Of a stretch of 64,000 nucleotides of DNA, positions 21,031-29,507 are shown piece after piece. The DNA is from Duganella sp. Leaf126 (GTDB lineage Bacteria; Pseudomonadota; Gammaproteobacteria; Burkholderiales; Burkholderiaceae_D). Each line of letters opens with the position of its first letter. Positions within the stretch are counted from its first letter, which is position 1. Position numbers and translations under genes: made by a program. The notes below the pieces were generated by a model. It saw only the letters and a list, made by a program, of their open reading frames with translations, was not told the DNA's origin and ran no database searches. The stretch spans positions 432,646 through 496,645 of the forward strand of contig NZ_LMNW01000023.1 of the NCBI RefSeq assembly GCF_001423125.1, read 5' to 3'.

Positions 21031-22185
21031 TCAGTAGGCGTGGCCGCGCCGCTCGGCGATGGCCGCACCATCGACCTTGCCCCACAAGACCTTGTACACC
21101 CAGCTGGTATACGCGACGATCAGCGGAATGAAGATGGCCGACATCACCAGCATGATGAACAGCGTCAGGTGACTCGACGACGCATCCCAGACCGTGAGGC
21201 TGGCGCGCGGGTCGAGCGACGACGGCAGGATGAACGGGAACATCGCAGCACCCACGCTCAGAATCACGCCGGCGATCGCTGCGCCGGACGCCAGCAGCGC
21301 CAGGCCGCCGCGCCGCGCACGCATCAGCGCCAGCGCTGCCAGCGGCGCCGCCAGGCCCAGGACCGGTGCGGACCAGGTCCACGGATGATCGCTGAAGTTG
21401 GTCAGCCAGGCGCCGGCGGCAGCCTGCGCGCTCTTGGCCATCGGGTTCGACGGACCGTCGGTCGCGATGGCGCTGGTGATGCGGTAGCCATCGACCGCCT
21501 GCCACAACACCACGCCGGCCGCCGCATACAGCGCCACGGTGGCGATGGCGGCCACACTGCCGTAGCGGCGCGCCCGGGCGGCGACATCGCCGTCGGTTTT
21601 CAGTTGCAGCCAGGCCGCGCCGTGCATGGTCAGCATGGCGACCGACACCAGGCCGCACAGCAGGGCGAACGGATTAAGCAGGCCGAAGAAGGTGCCCTCG
21701 TAGAGGATGTGCATGTCGGCGGTGAAGCGGAACGGCACGCCCAGCAGCACGTTGCCGACGGCCACGCCGAAGATCAGGGCCGGCACCACGCCGGAAAAGA
21801 ACAGCACCCAGTCCCAGCGGGCGCGCCAGCGCGGATCCTCGCGCTTGCTGCGGAACTTGAACGCCACCGGCCGCAGGATCAGCCCGACCAGGATCACGAA
21901 CATGGCCAGATAAAAGCCCGAGAACGAGACCGCATACAGCTGCGGCCAGGCGGCAAAGATGGCGCCGCCGCCGAGGATCAGCCAGACCTGGTTGCCCTCC
22001 CACACGGGACCGATGCTGTTGATGATGACGCGCCGTTCCAGGTCGGTCTTGCCGGCGAACGGCAGCAGCACACCGGTGCCGAGGTCGAAGCCGTCGGTGA
22101 CGGCAAAGCCGATCAGCAGCACGCCGAGCAGCACCCACCACACCAGGCGCAGGGTTTCGTAAGACAGTAATTCATGCAGGATCAT
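21031..22185 (-). CDS. cydB: Cytochrome bd ubiquinol oxidase subunit II
   Basis: 384 residues with eight or nine hydrophobic segments. LRLVWWVLLGVLLIGFAVTDGFDLG at the start and NSIGPVWEGNQVWLILGGGAIFAAWP are characteristic of CydB. It partners CydA in the quinol oxidase that reduces oxygen to water with high affinity. GAGGAG precedes the ATG, which is 10 bp after the cydA stop, so the two are tightly coupled. It is normal in length and shows no disruption. Confidence 0.96.
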   Translation of the reverse strand: MILHELLSYETLRLVWWVLLGVLLIGFAVTDGFDLGTGVLLPFAGKTDLERRVIINSIGPVWEGNQVWLILGGGAIFAAWPQLYAVSFSGFYLAMFVILVGLILRPVAFKFRSKREDPRWRARWDWVLFFSGVVPALIFGVAVGNVLLGVPFRFTADMHILYEGTFFGLLNPFALLCGLVSVAMLTMHGAAWLQLKTDGDVAARARRYGSVAAIATVALYAAAGVVLWQAVDGYRITSAIATDGPSNPMAKSAQAAAGAWLTNFSDHPWTWSAPVLGLAAPLAALALMRARRGGLALLASGAAIAGVILSVGAAMFPFILPSSLDPRASLTVWDASSSHLTLFIMLVMSAIFIPLIVAYTSWVYKVLWGKVDGAAIAERRGHAY

Positions 22186-22195
22186 GATGCGCTCC

Positions 22196-23800
22196 TCAGG
22201 CCGACAGTGGCTGGTTGATGGTGGGTGCGGCAGCCGGGCGCGGTTTCGCAGCCGCCGGCACGGCGGCAACCGTGAATGCTTCGGGTCCCTTGCGGATGGC
22301 TTTGAACATCAGCTTCGCCTCGATCGCCAGCAGCACCGTGTAGATCGCTGCAAAGCCGGCGATCGTGGCCAGCAGCGTGGCAGCCCCCAGGTGCGACACG
22401 GCCATGGCGGTCGGCAGCACGCCTTCGATCACCCACGGCTGGCGGCCCAGTTCTGCCACCACCCATCCGGCTTCGGCAGCCATCCACGGCAGCGGAATCG
22501 CCAGCACGGCCACTTTCAGCAGCCAGCGGTGACGGTCGAGCGTGCGCCGCACCGACAGCACGAAGAAGGTGGCGGTCAGCGCGATGAAGAAGATGCCGAG
22601 GCCAACCATCAGGCGGAAGGACCAGAACAGCGGCGCAACCGGCGGCACGGTGTCGAGCGCAGCCTGGTGGATCTGCGCTGCCGTGGCGAGCCTCGGGTCA
22701 TCGACATAACGCTTGAGCAGCAAGGCATAGCCGAGCGCGTGGCCTTTTTCCTCGAAAATCGCCCTGGCGTCAGCCGGCATGGCGGTGCCGGGCGCCACGG
22801 CGCGGATGGTCTGCAGCGCATCGTAGGCGACGATACCCTCGCGGATGGTGTCCTCGCCCCTTTTTACCAGCTGGGCGATGCCGGGGATTTCGGTGTCGAG
22901 CGAGCGGGTGCCGATCAGGCCCATCACCAGCGGGATGTGCAGCGCGTAATGCGTCTCGCGCGCCTGCTGGTCGGGCAGACCGAAGGCGGTGAAGGCAGCC
23001 GGTGCCGGCTCGGTTTCCCACATCGCTTCGATGGCCGCCAGCTTCATCTTCTGGTGCTCCGACGACTGGTAGCCGCTCTCGTCGCCGAGCACTGCCGCCG
23101 ACAGCGAAGCGGCCAGCCCGAACGCGGCAGCCACCGTCATCGAGCGCCTGGCCAGCGCCACATGACGGCCCTTGAGCAGATACCAGGCCGAGATGCCGAG
23201 CACGAAGATGGCGGCCACCGTGTAGCCGGCCGACACCGTGTGCACGAACTTGGCCTGCGCCACCGGGTTGGTGAGGACGGCGCCGAAGTCGGTCACCTCC
23301 ATGCGCATGGTCTGCGGGTTGAGCGCCGCACCGACCGGGTTCTGCATCCAGCCGTTGGCGATCAGGATCCACAGCGCCGACAGGTTCGAACCGAGCGCCA
23401 CCAGCCACGTGACCACCAGGTGCGCGCGCGGCGACAGCTTGTCCCAGCCGAAGAAGAACAGGCCGACAAAGGTGGCCTCGAGGAAGAACGCCATCAGGCC
23501 CTCGATGGCCAGCGGGGCGCCGAAGATGTCGCCCACGTAGTGGCTGTAGTAGCTCCAGTTCATCCCGAACTGGAATTCCATGACGATGCCGGTGGCCACG
23601 CCCATGGCGAAATTGATCCCGAACAGCACACCCCAGAACTTGACCATGTCGCGCCAGATGGTGCGGCCGGTCATGACGTACACGGTCTCCATGATGGCGA
23701 GGATGATGGACAGGCCGATGGTGAGCGGCACGAACAGAAAGTGGTACAGCGCAGTGAGCGCGAACTGCAGCCTGGATAAGGCGACGATATCGAAGTCCAT
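22196..23800 (-). CDS. cydA: Cytochrome bd ubiquinol oxidase subunit I
   Basis: 534 residues carrying the haems and the quinol site. His20 in ALYHFLFVPLTIGLS, the His in KFVHTVSAGY and the GWVVAELGRQPW block with its conserved Met-containing neighbour are the expected ligand and quinol regions. The Q-loop region between about 250 and 330 is long, with the C-terminal insertion (REGIVAYDALQTIRA), so it belongs to the long-Q-loop (bd-I-like) class. The last ~30 residues are Ala/Pro-rich and unconserved. An 87-bp gap separates it from cydC. If the upstream cydD is really broken, maturation of this enzyme would be impaired. Confidence 0.97.
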   Translation of the reverse strand: MDFDIVALSRLQFALTALYHFLFVPLTIGLSIILAIMETVYVMTGRTIWRDMVKFWGVLFGINFAMGVATGIVMEFQFGMNWSYYSHYVGDIFGAPLAIEGLMAFFLEATFVGLFFFGWDKLSPRAHLVVTWLVALGSNLSALWILIANGWMQNPVGAALNPQTMRMEVTDFGAVLTNPVAQAKFVHTVSAGYTVAAIFVLGISAWYLLKGRHVALARRSMTVAAAFGLAASLSAAVLGDESGYQSSEHQKMKLAAIEAMWETEPAPAAFTAFGLPDQQARETHYALHIPLVMGLIGTRSLDTEIPGIAQLVKRGEDTIREGIVAYDALQTIRAVAPGTAMPADARAIFEEKGHALGYALLLKRYVDDPRLATAAQIHQAALDTVPPVAPLFWSFRLMVGLGIFFIALTATFFVLSVRRTLDRHRWLLKVAVLAIPLPWMAAEAGWVVAELGRQPWVIEGVLPTAMAVSHLGAATLLATIAGFAAIYTVLLAIEAKLMFKAIRKGPEAFTVAAVPAAAKPRPAAAPTINQPLSA

Positions 23801-23887
23801 GATGTTTCCCTGGTTGTGACGTTGTGACGTGAATGTTGTCTGCTGATTTTTCTGCTATGTCGTTGATTGGCGGCCCGGTGCCCGGCT

Positions 23888-25690
23888 TCAGTCCTGGCGC
23901 AGCGCCGCCAGTGCGGTCTCGAACTGCGGAGTGCCGCGCCGGGCATCGAAGGCGATGCGGCCGTTGCGCATCCCCACCAGGCGGTCGGCCAGCGCCGCCT
24001 CGCGCCGCAAGTGGGTGGCGATGACCAGCGTCTGGCCGCCGGCACGCGCCTGCGCGTCCAGCCGCTGCAGCACGTCGCGCGCGGTGGCGGCGTCCAGCGC
24101 CTCGGTCGCTTCGTCGAGCAGCCAGATGCGCGAGCGGTGCAGCAGCAGCCGCGCCAGCGCCAGCCGGCGTGCCTGCCCGCCCGACAGTCCCAATCCTCCC
24201 TCGCCCAGCATGGTGTCGAGCCCCTGGCTGAAGGCGCGCACCTGCGCGTCCAGCCCTGCCATCTGCAAGGCCAGCCACAGGCCCGCGTCGTCGGCCGCCG
24301 GAGACGCCAGCCGCAGGTTGTCGCGCACCGTGTCCTGGAACAGCTCCGTGCGCTGGGTGAACAGGCAGGCGGACGGACTTGCGACGCTGCCGGCCAGCGG
24401 CGCGATCTCGCCGGCGATCAGCGCCAGCAAGGTCGATTTGCCGGCGCCGCTGGGACCGACCAGCGCCACCCGCTCGCCGGGCGCGATGTGCAGATCGATG
24501 TGGTGAATCCGTGGTGCGGCCCCACCCTGGGCGGCGCTCGCCCGGTCGAGCGCGATCACGGTGGCTGCAGGTTTAACGGGGCCACCGGCGGCATCGGCGG
24601 CTGGCACCACGCCGATGTCGGTACCGGTGCCGGTGCCGGCGTTGGTGCAGGTGCAGGTGCCGGAGCCAGTGTCAGGGTCAGCGTCATCGCCACGCACGGC
24701 CGGCTGCGGCGCGCTGTCCTGCGCCAGTTTCGGTCCCAGCCGCTTGATCGCCAGCCACAGGCGGCCGGCCTCCAGCGCACCGCGCCGCAGCCCGGCAAAC
24801 GGTTCCATCGCTGCCAGCGCCAGCAGGATCGCCAGCGCGGCCAGCGGCACCGGCATGGCGCGCAGGTCGGTCAGTGCGGCGGCAGCGAGCAGCACCGCAG
24901 CCAGGGTAATGCTGCCGGCGATGCCGAAAGCGGCACCGGCGCGCGTGTCGCATCGCATCAGCGCCAGGTCGGCGCGCGCCAGCGCCCGGTCGGCGCTTTG
25001 CAGGGCGTGGCACTGCGCACCGAGACGGCCGGCCATCGCCAGCTCGGTCTGCCCGGCCACCAGGTCGATGGCGCGGGCGCGCAGCGCCTCGACCGCGCGC
25101 GCACGGGCCAGTCCGGGACGCAGCGCACTGCTCATCAGCAGCGCGGTGATCGCGCTACCGCACAGCAGCAGCCACAGGCCCACTGCCACGCCCAGCTGCC
25201 ACTGCATGACGCCGAGCGTCACGCCGGCCAGCAGCGCCGCGCAGACGGCGGTGGCGGCCGGCACCAGCAGCCGCAGATAGAGCGATTCCAGGGCGTCGAT
25301 GTCGGCGGTGAGCCGGAACAGCAGCCGGGCCGGGCTGCGCAGCAGGCGGCTCGATGCATCGGGCAGCGACCAGCCGCGGAACAGCTGCACCCGCAACCGG
25401 GCCAGGGCGCCGAAGGTGGCGTCGTGCGTGACCAGCCGTTCCGCGTAACGGCTGCCGGTGCGCCCGAGCGCCAGCAGACGGATGCCGGCCGATGGCGCGA
25501 AGACGTCGAACATCAGCGCGGTCGCCGCGCTGGCGCCCGCGATCGCGGTGGCGGTGATGAACCAGCCGGATAGGCCCAGCAGGGCCATGCCGGCCAGCGT
25601 GGTCAGGGCCGCCAGCGCGGCGCCGCCCAGCAGCCGTTTCGGTTCGGCCAGCAGCAGCTGGCGCAATGCGGGATCGGATATGAGGTTCAT
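23888..25690 (-). CDS. cydC: CydC half of the heterodimeric CydDC ABC exporter
   Basis: 600 residues: six-helix membrane domain (about 1-320), then an ATPase domain with Walker A GPSGAGKST, signature LSGGQ and Walker B IWLLDEATEALD. CydDC exports thiols (cysteine, glutathione) to the periplasm and is needed to assemble cytochrome bd. Between the two domains is a low-complexity linker (about residues 335-385) rich in Gly, Thr, Asp and Cys, coded by short GGTGCC-like repeats; most CydC proteins lack it. Its ATG overlaps the cydD stop by 4 bp (ATGA). The ATG at 25690 begins the usual MNLISDPALR; an open frame further upstream is a shadow of cydD. Confidence 0.94.
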   Translation of the reverse strand: MNLISDPALRQLLLAEPKRLLGGAALAALTTLAGMALLGLSGWFITATAIAGASAATALMFDVFAPSAGIRLLALGRTGSRYAERLVTHDATFGALARLRVQLFRGWSLPDASSRLLRSPARLLFRLTADIDALESLYLRLLVPAATAVCAALLAGVTLGVMQWQLGVAVGLWLLLCGSAITALLMSSALRPGLARARAVEALRARAIDLVAGQTELAMAGRLGAQCHALQSADRALARADLALMRCDTRAGAAFGIAGSITLAAVLLAAAALTDLRAMPVPLAALAILLALAAMEPFAGLRRGALEAGRLWLAIKRLGPKLAQDSAPQPAVRGDDADPDTGSGTCTCTNAGTGTGTDIGVVPAADAAGGPVKPAATVIALDRASAAQGGAAPRIHHIDLHIAPGERVALVGPSGAGKSTLLALIAGEIAPLAGSVASPSACLFTQRTELFQDTVRDNLRLASPAADDAGLWLALQMAGLDAQVRAFSQGLDTMLGEGGLGLSGGQARRLALARLLLHRSRIWLLDEATEALDAATARDVLQRLDAQARAGGQTLVIATHLRREAALADRLVGMRNGRIAFDARRGTPQFETALAALRQD

Positions 25691-27635
25691 GCGATGCTCC
25701 GGTACACGCTCCGGGCGCGGAGGTCGATGCTGCGGTGCAGGCGCGCGGCCAGCACCGGATCGTGGGTGGCGACCAGCATGGTCTTGCCGCGGGCCAGCGC
25801 CAGCAGCGCGTCGGTCACGCGGGCGGCGGTCTCGCTGTCGAGATGGGCCGTCGGTTCGTCGACCAGCAGCAGGTCGGCGTGCGGCCAGATCGCCACGCGG
25901 GCCAGCGCCAGCCGCACCGCTTCGCCGCCGGACAGTCCATGCCCGCCATCGGCCAACATCATGTCCGGCTGCGCTTGCGTCACGCCGGCCAGACCGGCCA
26001 GGTTCAGCGCTGCAGCGACAGCCCCGCCGGCGGGCACCGGGCGCCCGAGCGTGACATTGTCTGCCACCGAGGCGCTGAACACGTGCGGACGCTGACCCAT
26101 CCACGCCATGCGCCGCCGCAGCGCTGCCGCACTGGCTTGGCCGAGCACGACGCCGCCGATACGGATGGTGCCAGCAGTCTGCTGCAGCAAGCCCGCCAGC
26201 AGCGCCAGCAAGGTGGTTTTGCCGGCGCCGCTGTCGCCGAGCAGCGCCACGTGTTCGCCGCCGCCCACGCAGAACGACAGCTTGTCGAACAGGGGCGGTT
26301 CGCCGGGATGGGCGAAACACAGCGAGCGGACCGCAAGCGCAGGCGGCGTCTGGCGGAAGCCGGCAGCTGCCCCAGCGCCAGCGCTGACGATGGACACGTC
26401 GACGCGATCCTGGCCCGAGCTGAGAGCGGCTACGTCTGCGACTTCCCTGCCCGGGTCGGCAGCTGCCCTGGCTGCGCCGCACACGGGGGACACGCCAGCG
26501 TCTTCCCTGGCTCCCCCACTGGCGGCAGGCGCGCCTGCGTCTGCGTGGTCCGCGCCGACCGCTGCCCGGCCGGTCGGCCTGACGGTGGCGACGTCCGCCG
26601 AGCGCGCCGTGCTGCCGGCATCGGCGCCGGCGCCGGCGCCGACCAGCATCGCACCTGCAACGCCCAGGTCGTGCAAGCCCGCCAGCCCCGCTTCGCCGGC
26701 TGCCTTGTCGTGCCAGACGGCGGCCAGCTCGCGCAGCGGCTCGAAAAACGCCGGCGCCAGCAGCAGGATGAACAGGCCCTGCGCGAGGCCGAGACGCCCG
26801 CCCCACGCGCCGATGTCGAGGGTGCCCAGCAGCGAGAAGCCGACATACACGGCCACCATCGCCACGCCCAGGGCCGAGAACAGTTCCAGCACCGCCGACG
26901 ACAGAAACGCGATACGCAGCACGGCCATGGTGCGCCGGCGCAGCGACTGGGCCGCGTCACCGAGGCGGGCGGCAGTGGCGTCCACCGCGCCCAGCGCCCG
27001 CAAGGTCGCCAGGCCGCGCAAGCGGTCGAGCAGGAAGGCATTCATGCCGCCCAGCTCGACCAGGTGGGTGCGGCTGGCCGCTTGCGCTCCCATGCCCACC
27101 AGCGCCATGAACAGCGGGATCAGCGGCGCCGCCGCCAGCAGCACCAGCGCCGCCAGCCACGACAGCGGGGCGATCACGGCCAGGATGGCCAGCGGCGCCA
27201 GCACGGCTTTCCAGCGCGCCGGCTGGAAGCGCACCAGATACGGCACCACGGCTTCGGCCTGCTCGGCCAGCACGCTGGCCGCCTGGCCCGACGGCGCGCG
27301 CTGGCGGTCGAGCGGCGAGCGCCGCGCCAGTGCGGCCACGGCGTGCGCGCGCAGCGACGACAGGTGGGCGCGCGCAGCGACGACAGGTGGGCGCGCGCCG
27401 CCGCATACATGGTCCGCGTTCCCCAGGCCTCGGCCAGTGCGCGCAGCACGCCCAGCGCCAGCACGGCCGCTGCCGGCGCCACGGCGGCGCGCCAGCCAGT
27501 TCCTGCCGCCATGCCCTGCACCGTCCACGCCAGCAGCGCCGCTTGCGGCAACCATGCCAGCGCGGCAGCACCGTGCACCAGGGCGGCGATGCGGGGGGCG
27601 ACAAAAACCGGGGTCGGGACGCTTGCGGAGCACAT
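25687..27635 (-). pseudogene. cydD: cydD interrupted by a frameshifting 23-bp duplication
   Basis: The partner of CydC. Residues 1-89 are read from the ATG at 27635 (MCSASVPTPVF ... HLSSLRA), then the reading frame is lost at a 23-bp tandem duplication (27345-27398). After it a different frame continues as a normal CydD: HAVAALARRSPLDRQ ..., the membrane domain, Walker A GDSGAGKTT, signature LSGGE and Walker B LLLVDEPTAHLD. Removing one copy of the repeat joins the two frames exactly, giving about 640 residues. As written the first frame ends at about 27174, and the long downstream frame has no good start. It could be a true null, a reversible switch, or a sequence or assembly error. A ~110-residue Ala/Gly-rich linker between the membrane and ATPase domains is unusual too. 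Confidence 0.85.
27345..27398. repeat. 23-bp tandem duplication inside cydD
   Basis: Bases 27345-27375 are identical to 27368-27398 (period 23 bp, 31 matching positions). The unit is flanked by the 8-mer GCGCGCGC, which also ends the repeat, so the ancestral sequence already had two GCGCGCGC copies 15 bp apart, a natural target for slipped-strand gain or loss. Twenty-three is not a multiple of three, so the copy number decides the cydD frame. Confidence 0.95.
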
Positions 27636-27688
27636 GGGAACATCCTGTAATTACTGAGTTTTCAGAAATTTTTGTAAATTCGATTTTT

Positions 27689-27720
27689 AGTATAATCCTT
27701 CTGTTCGATGATGTACATCA
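27689..27720. promoter_or_regulatory. Overlapping divergent promoters and palindrome between cydD and gbsR-like gene
   Basis: On the plus strand TATAAT (27691-27696) can serve the GbsR-like gene. On the minus strand TATACT (27689-27694) is 17 bp from TGTACA (27712-27717), a plausible cydDCABX promoter. The minus -35 is the core of a perfect 12-bp palindrome TGATGTACATCA (27709-27720), so a dimer bound here would control both directions. The adjoining GbsR-like protein is the obvious candidate, not proven. Confidence 0.5.
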
Positions 27721-27744
27721 CTTTTCACTGCGGAGCCGTCCACC

Positions 27745-28335
27745 ATGCCCAATACACCGACCACGCCGACCCCGAACAACTTCCAGATGACGCCGCTGGC
27801 ACAGGGCTTCATCGGCCACTTCGGCGAAATGGGCAGCCGCTGGGGGTTCAACCGCACGGTGGGACAGGTGTATGCGCTGCTGTTCGTCTCCGAGCAGCCG
27901 CTGCACGCGGACGAAATCGCCGAGCACCTGGCGTTCTCGCGCTCGAACGTCAGCATCGGCCTGAAGGAATTACAGGGGTGGGGCCTGATACGGCAGACGC
28001 GCCTGCCGGGCGACCGGCGCGAATATTTTTCATCGCTGGGCGACGTCTGGCAGATCTTCAAGGTGGTGGCGGCCGAGCGGCGCCGGCGCGAGGTGGCGCC
28101 GACGCTGACCGTGCTGCGCGAGTCGCTGATGGCGCCGGCCAGCGAACCTGGCGACCACTACGCGCAGCAGCGCATGCGCGACATGTACGAACTGGTCGAC
28201 CTGGCCAACACCTGGTTCGAAGAGATGCAGCACCTGTCGCCCGAATCGCTGGCGCAGCTGATGAAGATGGGCGCCAAGGTGCAGAAGCTGCTGAGCACCA
28301 AGGAACGCCTGTTGGGTGGCAAGAGCAAATCCTAG
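27745..28335 (+). CDS. GbsR/MarR-family transcriptional regulator
   Basis: 196 residues with a winged-helix DNA-binding domain of the GbsR type (about 40-105: ADEIAEHLAFSRSNVSIGLKELQGWGLIRQ and the wing LPGDRREYF), followed by a helical dimerisation part (ANTWFEEMQ). GGAG precedes the ATG. It is divergent from the cyd operon and shares overlapping promoters and a palindrome with it, so control of cytochrome bd is a reasonable guess. GbsR proteins elsewhere answer to osmolytes; here no osmolyte genes are nearby. Confidence 0.85.
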   Translation: MPNTPTTPTPNNFQMTPLAQGFIGHFGEMGSRWGFNRTVGQVYALLFVSEQPLHADEIAEHLAFSRSNVSIGLKELQGWGLIRQTRLPGDRREYFSSLGDVWQIFKVVAAERRRREVAPTLTVLRESLMAPASEPGDHYAQQRMRDMYELVDLANTWFEEMQHLSPESLAQLMKMGAKVQKLLSTKERLLGGKSKS

Positions 28336-28341
28336 CCGGCG

Positions 28342-28360
28342 CCGGCGCGCGACGCGCCGG
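28342..28360 (+). terminator. GC hairpin after the GbsR-like gene
   Basis: A perfect 8-bp stem CCGGCGCG/CGCGCCGG with a 3-nt loop begins 6 bp past the stop codon. There is no T run after it, so termination would be weak or factor-assisted. Confidence 0.35.
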
Positions 28361-28433
28361 TCGCATGGCGGGCAACGATGCGTCTGCGGTCAAAAAAACG
28401 CTCGCCTGCCTGGCGCGAAAAACCATAAATCCA

Positions 28434-28460
28434 TTGATTAAAATGATTTTCGGGGATAAT
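28434..28460 (+). promoter_or_regulatory. Possible promoter of the HTH-REC operon
   Basis: TTGATT (28434-28439) and GATAAT (28455-28460) lie 15 bp apart in an AT-rich island just before the HTH-REC gene. The boxes are good but the spacing is short, so this is tentative. Confidence 0.3.
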
Positions 28461-28493
28461 CTCGGTCCCTTTGAATGCCGGTAGTTGTGTGTA

Positions 28494-29138
28494 ATGAAAT
28501 CTGCAAGTGAAACCGACCAAGTGTGCACCACCCAGCGCGCAGCCGAGATCCTCGGCGTGTCCGTCTCTTCGGTCCAGCAGCTGGTCGAATCGGGCGCCAT
28601 CGAAGCCTGGAAAACGCGGGGCGGCCATCGCCGCATTCCGCTGGCGGCGGTGCTGGCATACAAGGGCCAGGCCGGCGGCCAGCATACCGCACCACCGACC
28701 CCGGCAACGGCGCCGGTAGCAGCGGCGCCGCGCCACCGGGACCGAGAACAGGCCACCATCCTGGTCGTGGAAGATAATCCGATGCAGCGCATCCTGTACC
28801 AGAAGCACCTGGCGGACTGGCACCTGCCGGCCGAGCTGGTGTTCTGCGAAAACGGCTACCAGGCGCTGCTCGAGGTGGCGCGCCGCCAGCCCGACATCAT
28901 CGTCACCGATATCGTCATGGACGGCATCGATGGCTACGAGATGGTCAATACCATCGTCAACGACCCGCAGCTGCGGCCGATGCACATCGCCATCGTCTCG
29001 GCGCTGGCCGAGGCCGACCTCGAAGCGCGCGGCGGCGTCCCGCCGGGCGTGGTCTTCTTCGGCAAGCCGGTCAACTACGACGAGTTGCGCGGCTACCTGC
29101 GCGCCGGCTGCGCCCAGTTCCTACGGGCCGCCAGGTGA
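28494..29138 (+). CDS. HTH (excisionase/MerR-like)-REC response regulator
   Basis: 214 residues in an unusual order. Residues ~10-55 form an excisionase-type helix-turn-helix (CTTQRAAEILGVSVSSVQQLVESG ... GGHRRIP). A Pro/Ala linker (60-82) leads to a C-terminal receiver domain with acidic pocket VVEDN, phospho-acceptor Asp139 in VTDIVMDG and the conserved Lys in FGKPVNYDE. So DNA binding precedes the receiver, the reverse of OmpR or NarL. It overlaps the Hpt gene by 4 bp (GTGA) and is followed by a hybrid kinase, making a complete phosphorelay. The ATG at 28494 is preferred to a TTG at 28485; neither has a strong ribosome site. Confidence 0.87.
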   Translation: MKSASETDQVCTTQRAAEILGVSVSSVQQLVESGAIEAWKTRGGHRRIPLAAVLAYKGQAGGQHTAPPTPATAPVAAAPRHRDREQATILVVEDNPMQRILYQKHLADWHLPAELVFCENGYQALLEVARRQPDIIVTDIVMDGIDGYEMVNTIVNDPQLRPMHIAIVSALAEADLEARGGVPPGVVFFGKPVNYDELRGYLRAGCAQFLRAAR

Positions 29139-29494
29139 GCGCCTACCGTTACCAGAGCATCGACCCCACCGTGCTGATGGAAGCGGCCGGCGACCGGGGT
29201 ACGTTCATCACGCTGTCGCACACGTTTCTCGAACATGCGCCGGGCCTGTTCGCGCGGCTCGAACAGGCGTTTGCGCGGCGCGACTTTGCCGCCATTACCG
29301 CCAGCAGCCATGCGCTCAAGGGCATGGCCATGCTGATCGGCGCCGGCGGCCTGTCGGCCGAACTGCAACGACACGAAGCGGCTGCGCGCCAGGGCTGTGC
29401 GCTCGAGGCGGCGCAGGCCGACCTGGCGCCGCTGTTCGCGCTGGTGATGCGCGAAGTCACGCAGAGCATCGTGCGCGCGGTGCCCCAGCAATGA
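29135..29494 (+). CDS. Histidine phosphotransfer (Hpt) protein
   Basis: 119 residues, a single Hpt four-helix domain. The phospho-accepting His59 lies in [10 protein letters not shown], followed by the Gly-rich helix cap [10 protein letters not shown]. It should pass phosphate between the receiver of the hybrid kinase next door and the HTH-REC regulator. The GTG start overlaps the preceding stop (GTGA), and the kinase begins 13 bp after it, so all three genes form one operon. Confidence 0.87.
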   Translation: MSAYRYQSIDPTVLMEAAGDRGTFITLSHTFLEHAPGLFARLEQAFARRDFAAITASSHALKGMAMLIGAGGLSAELQRHEAAARQGCALEAAQADLAPLFALVMREVTQSIVRAVPQQ

Positions 29495-29507
29495 AGCGGG
29501 AACAGCC

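Noticed and set aside
24617..24680. GGTGCC-like repeats in cydC considered as a frameshifting microsatellite
   Set aside because: The repeats are imperfect, mostly multiples of three, and the frame is unbroken through them.
27345..27398. Short tandem repeat considered as a CRISPR fragment
   Set aside because: Two abutting copies with no spacer, lying inside coding sequence; it is a simple duplication.
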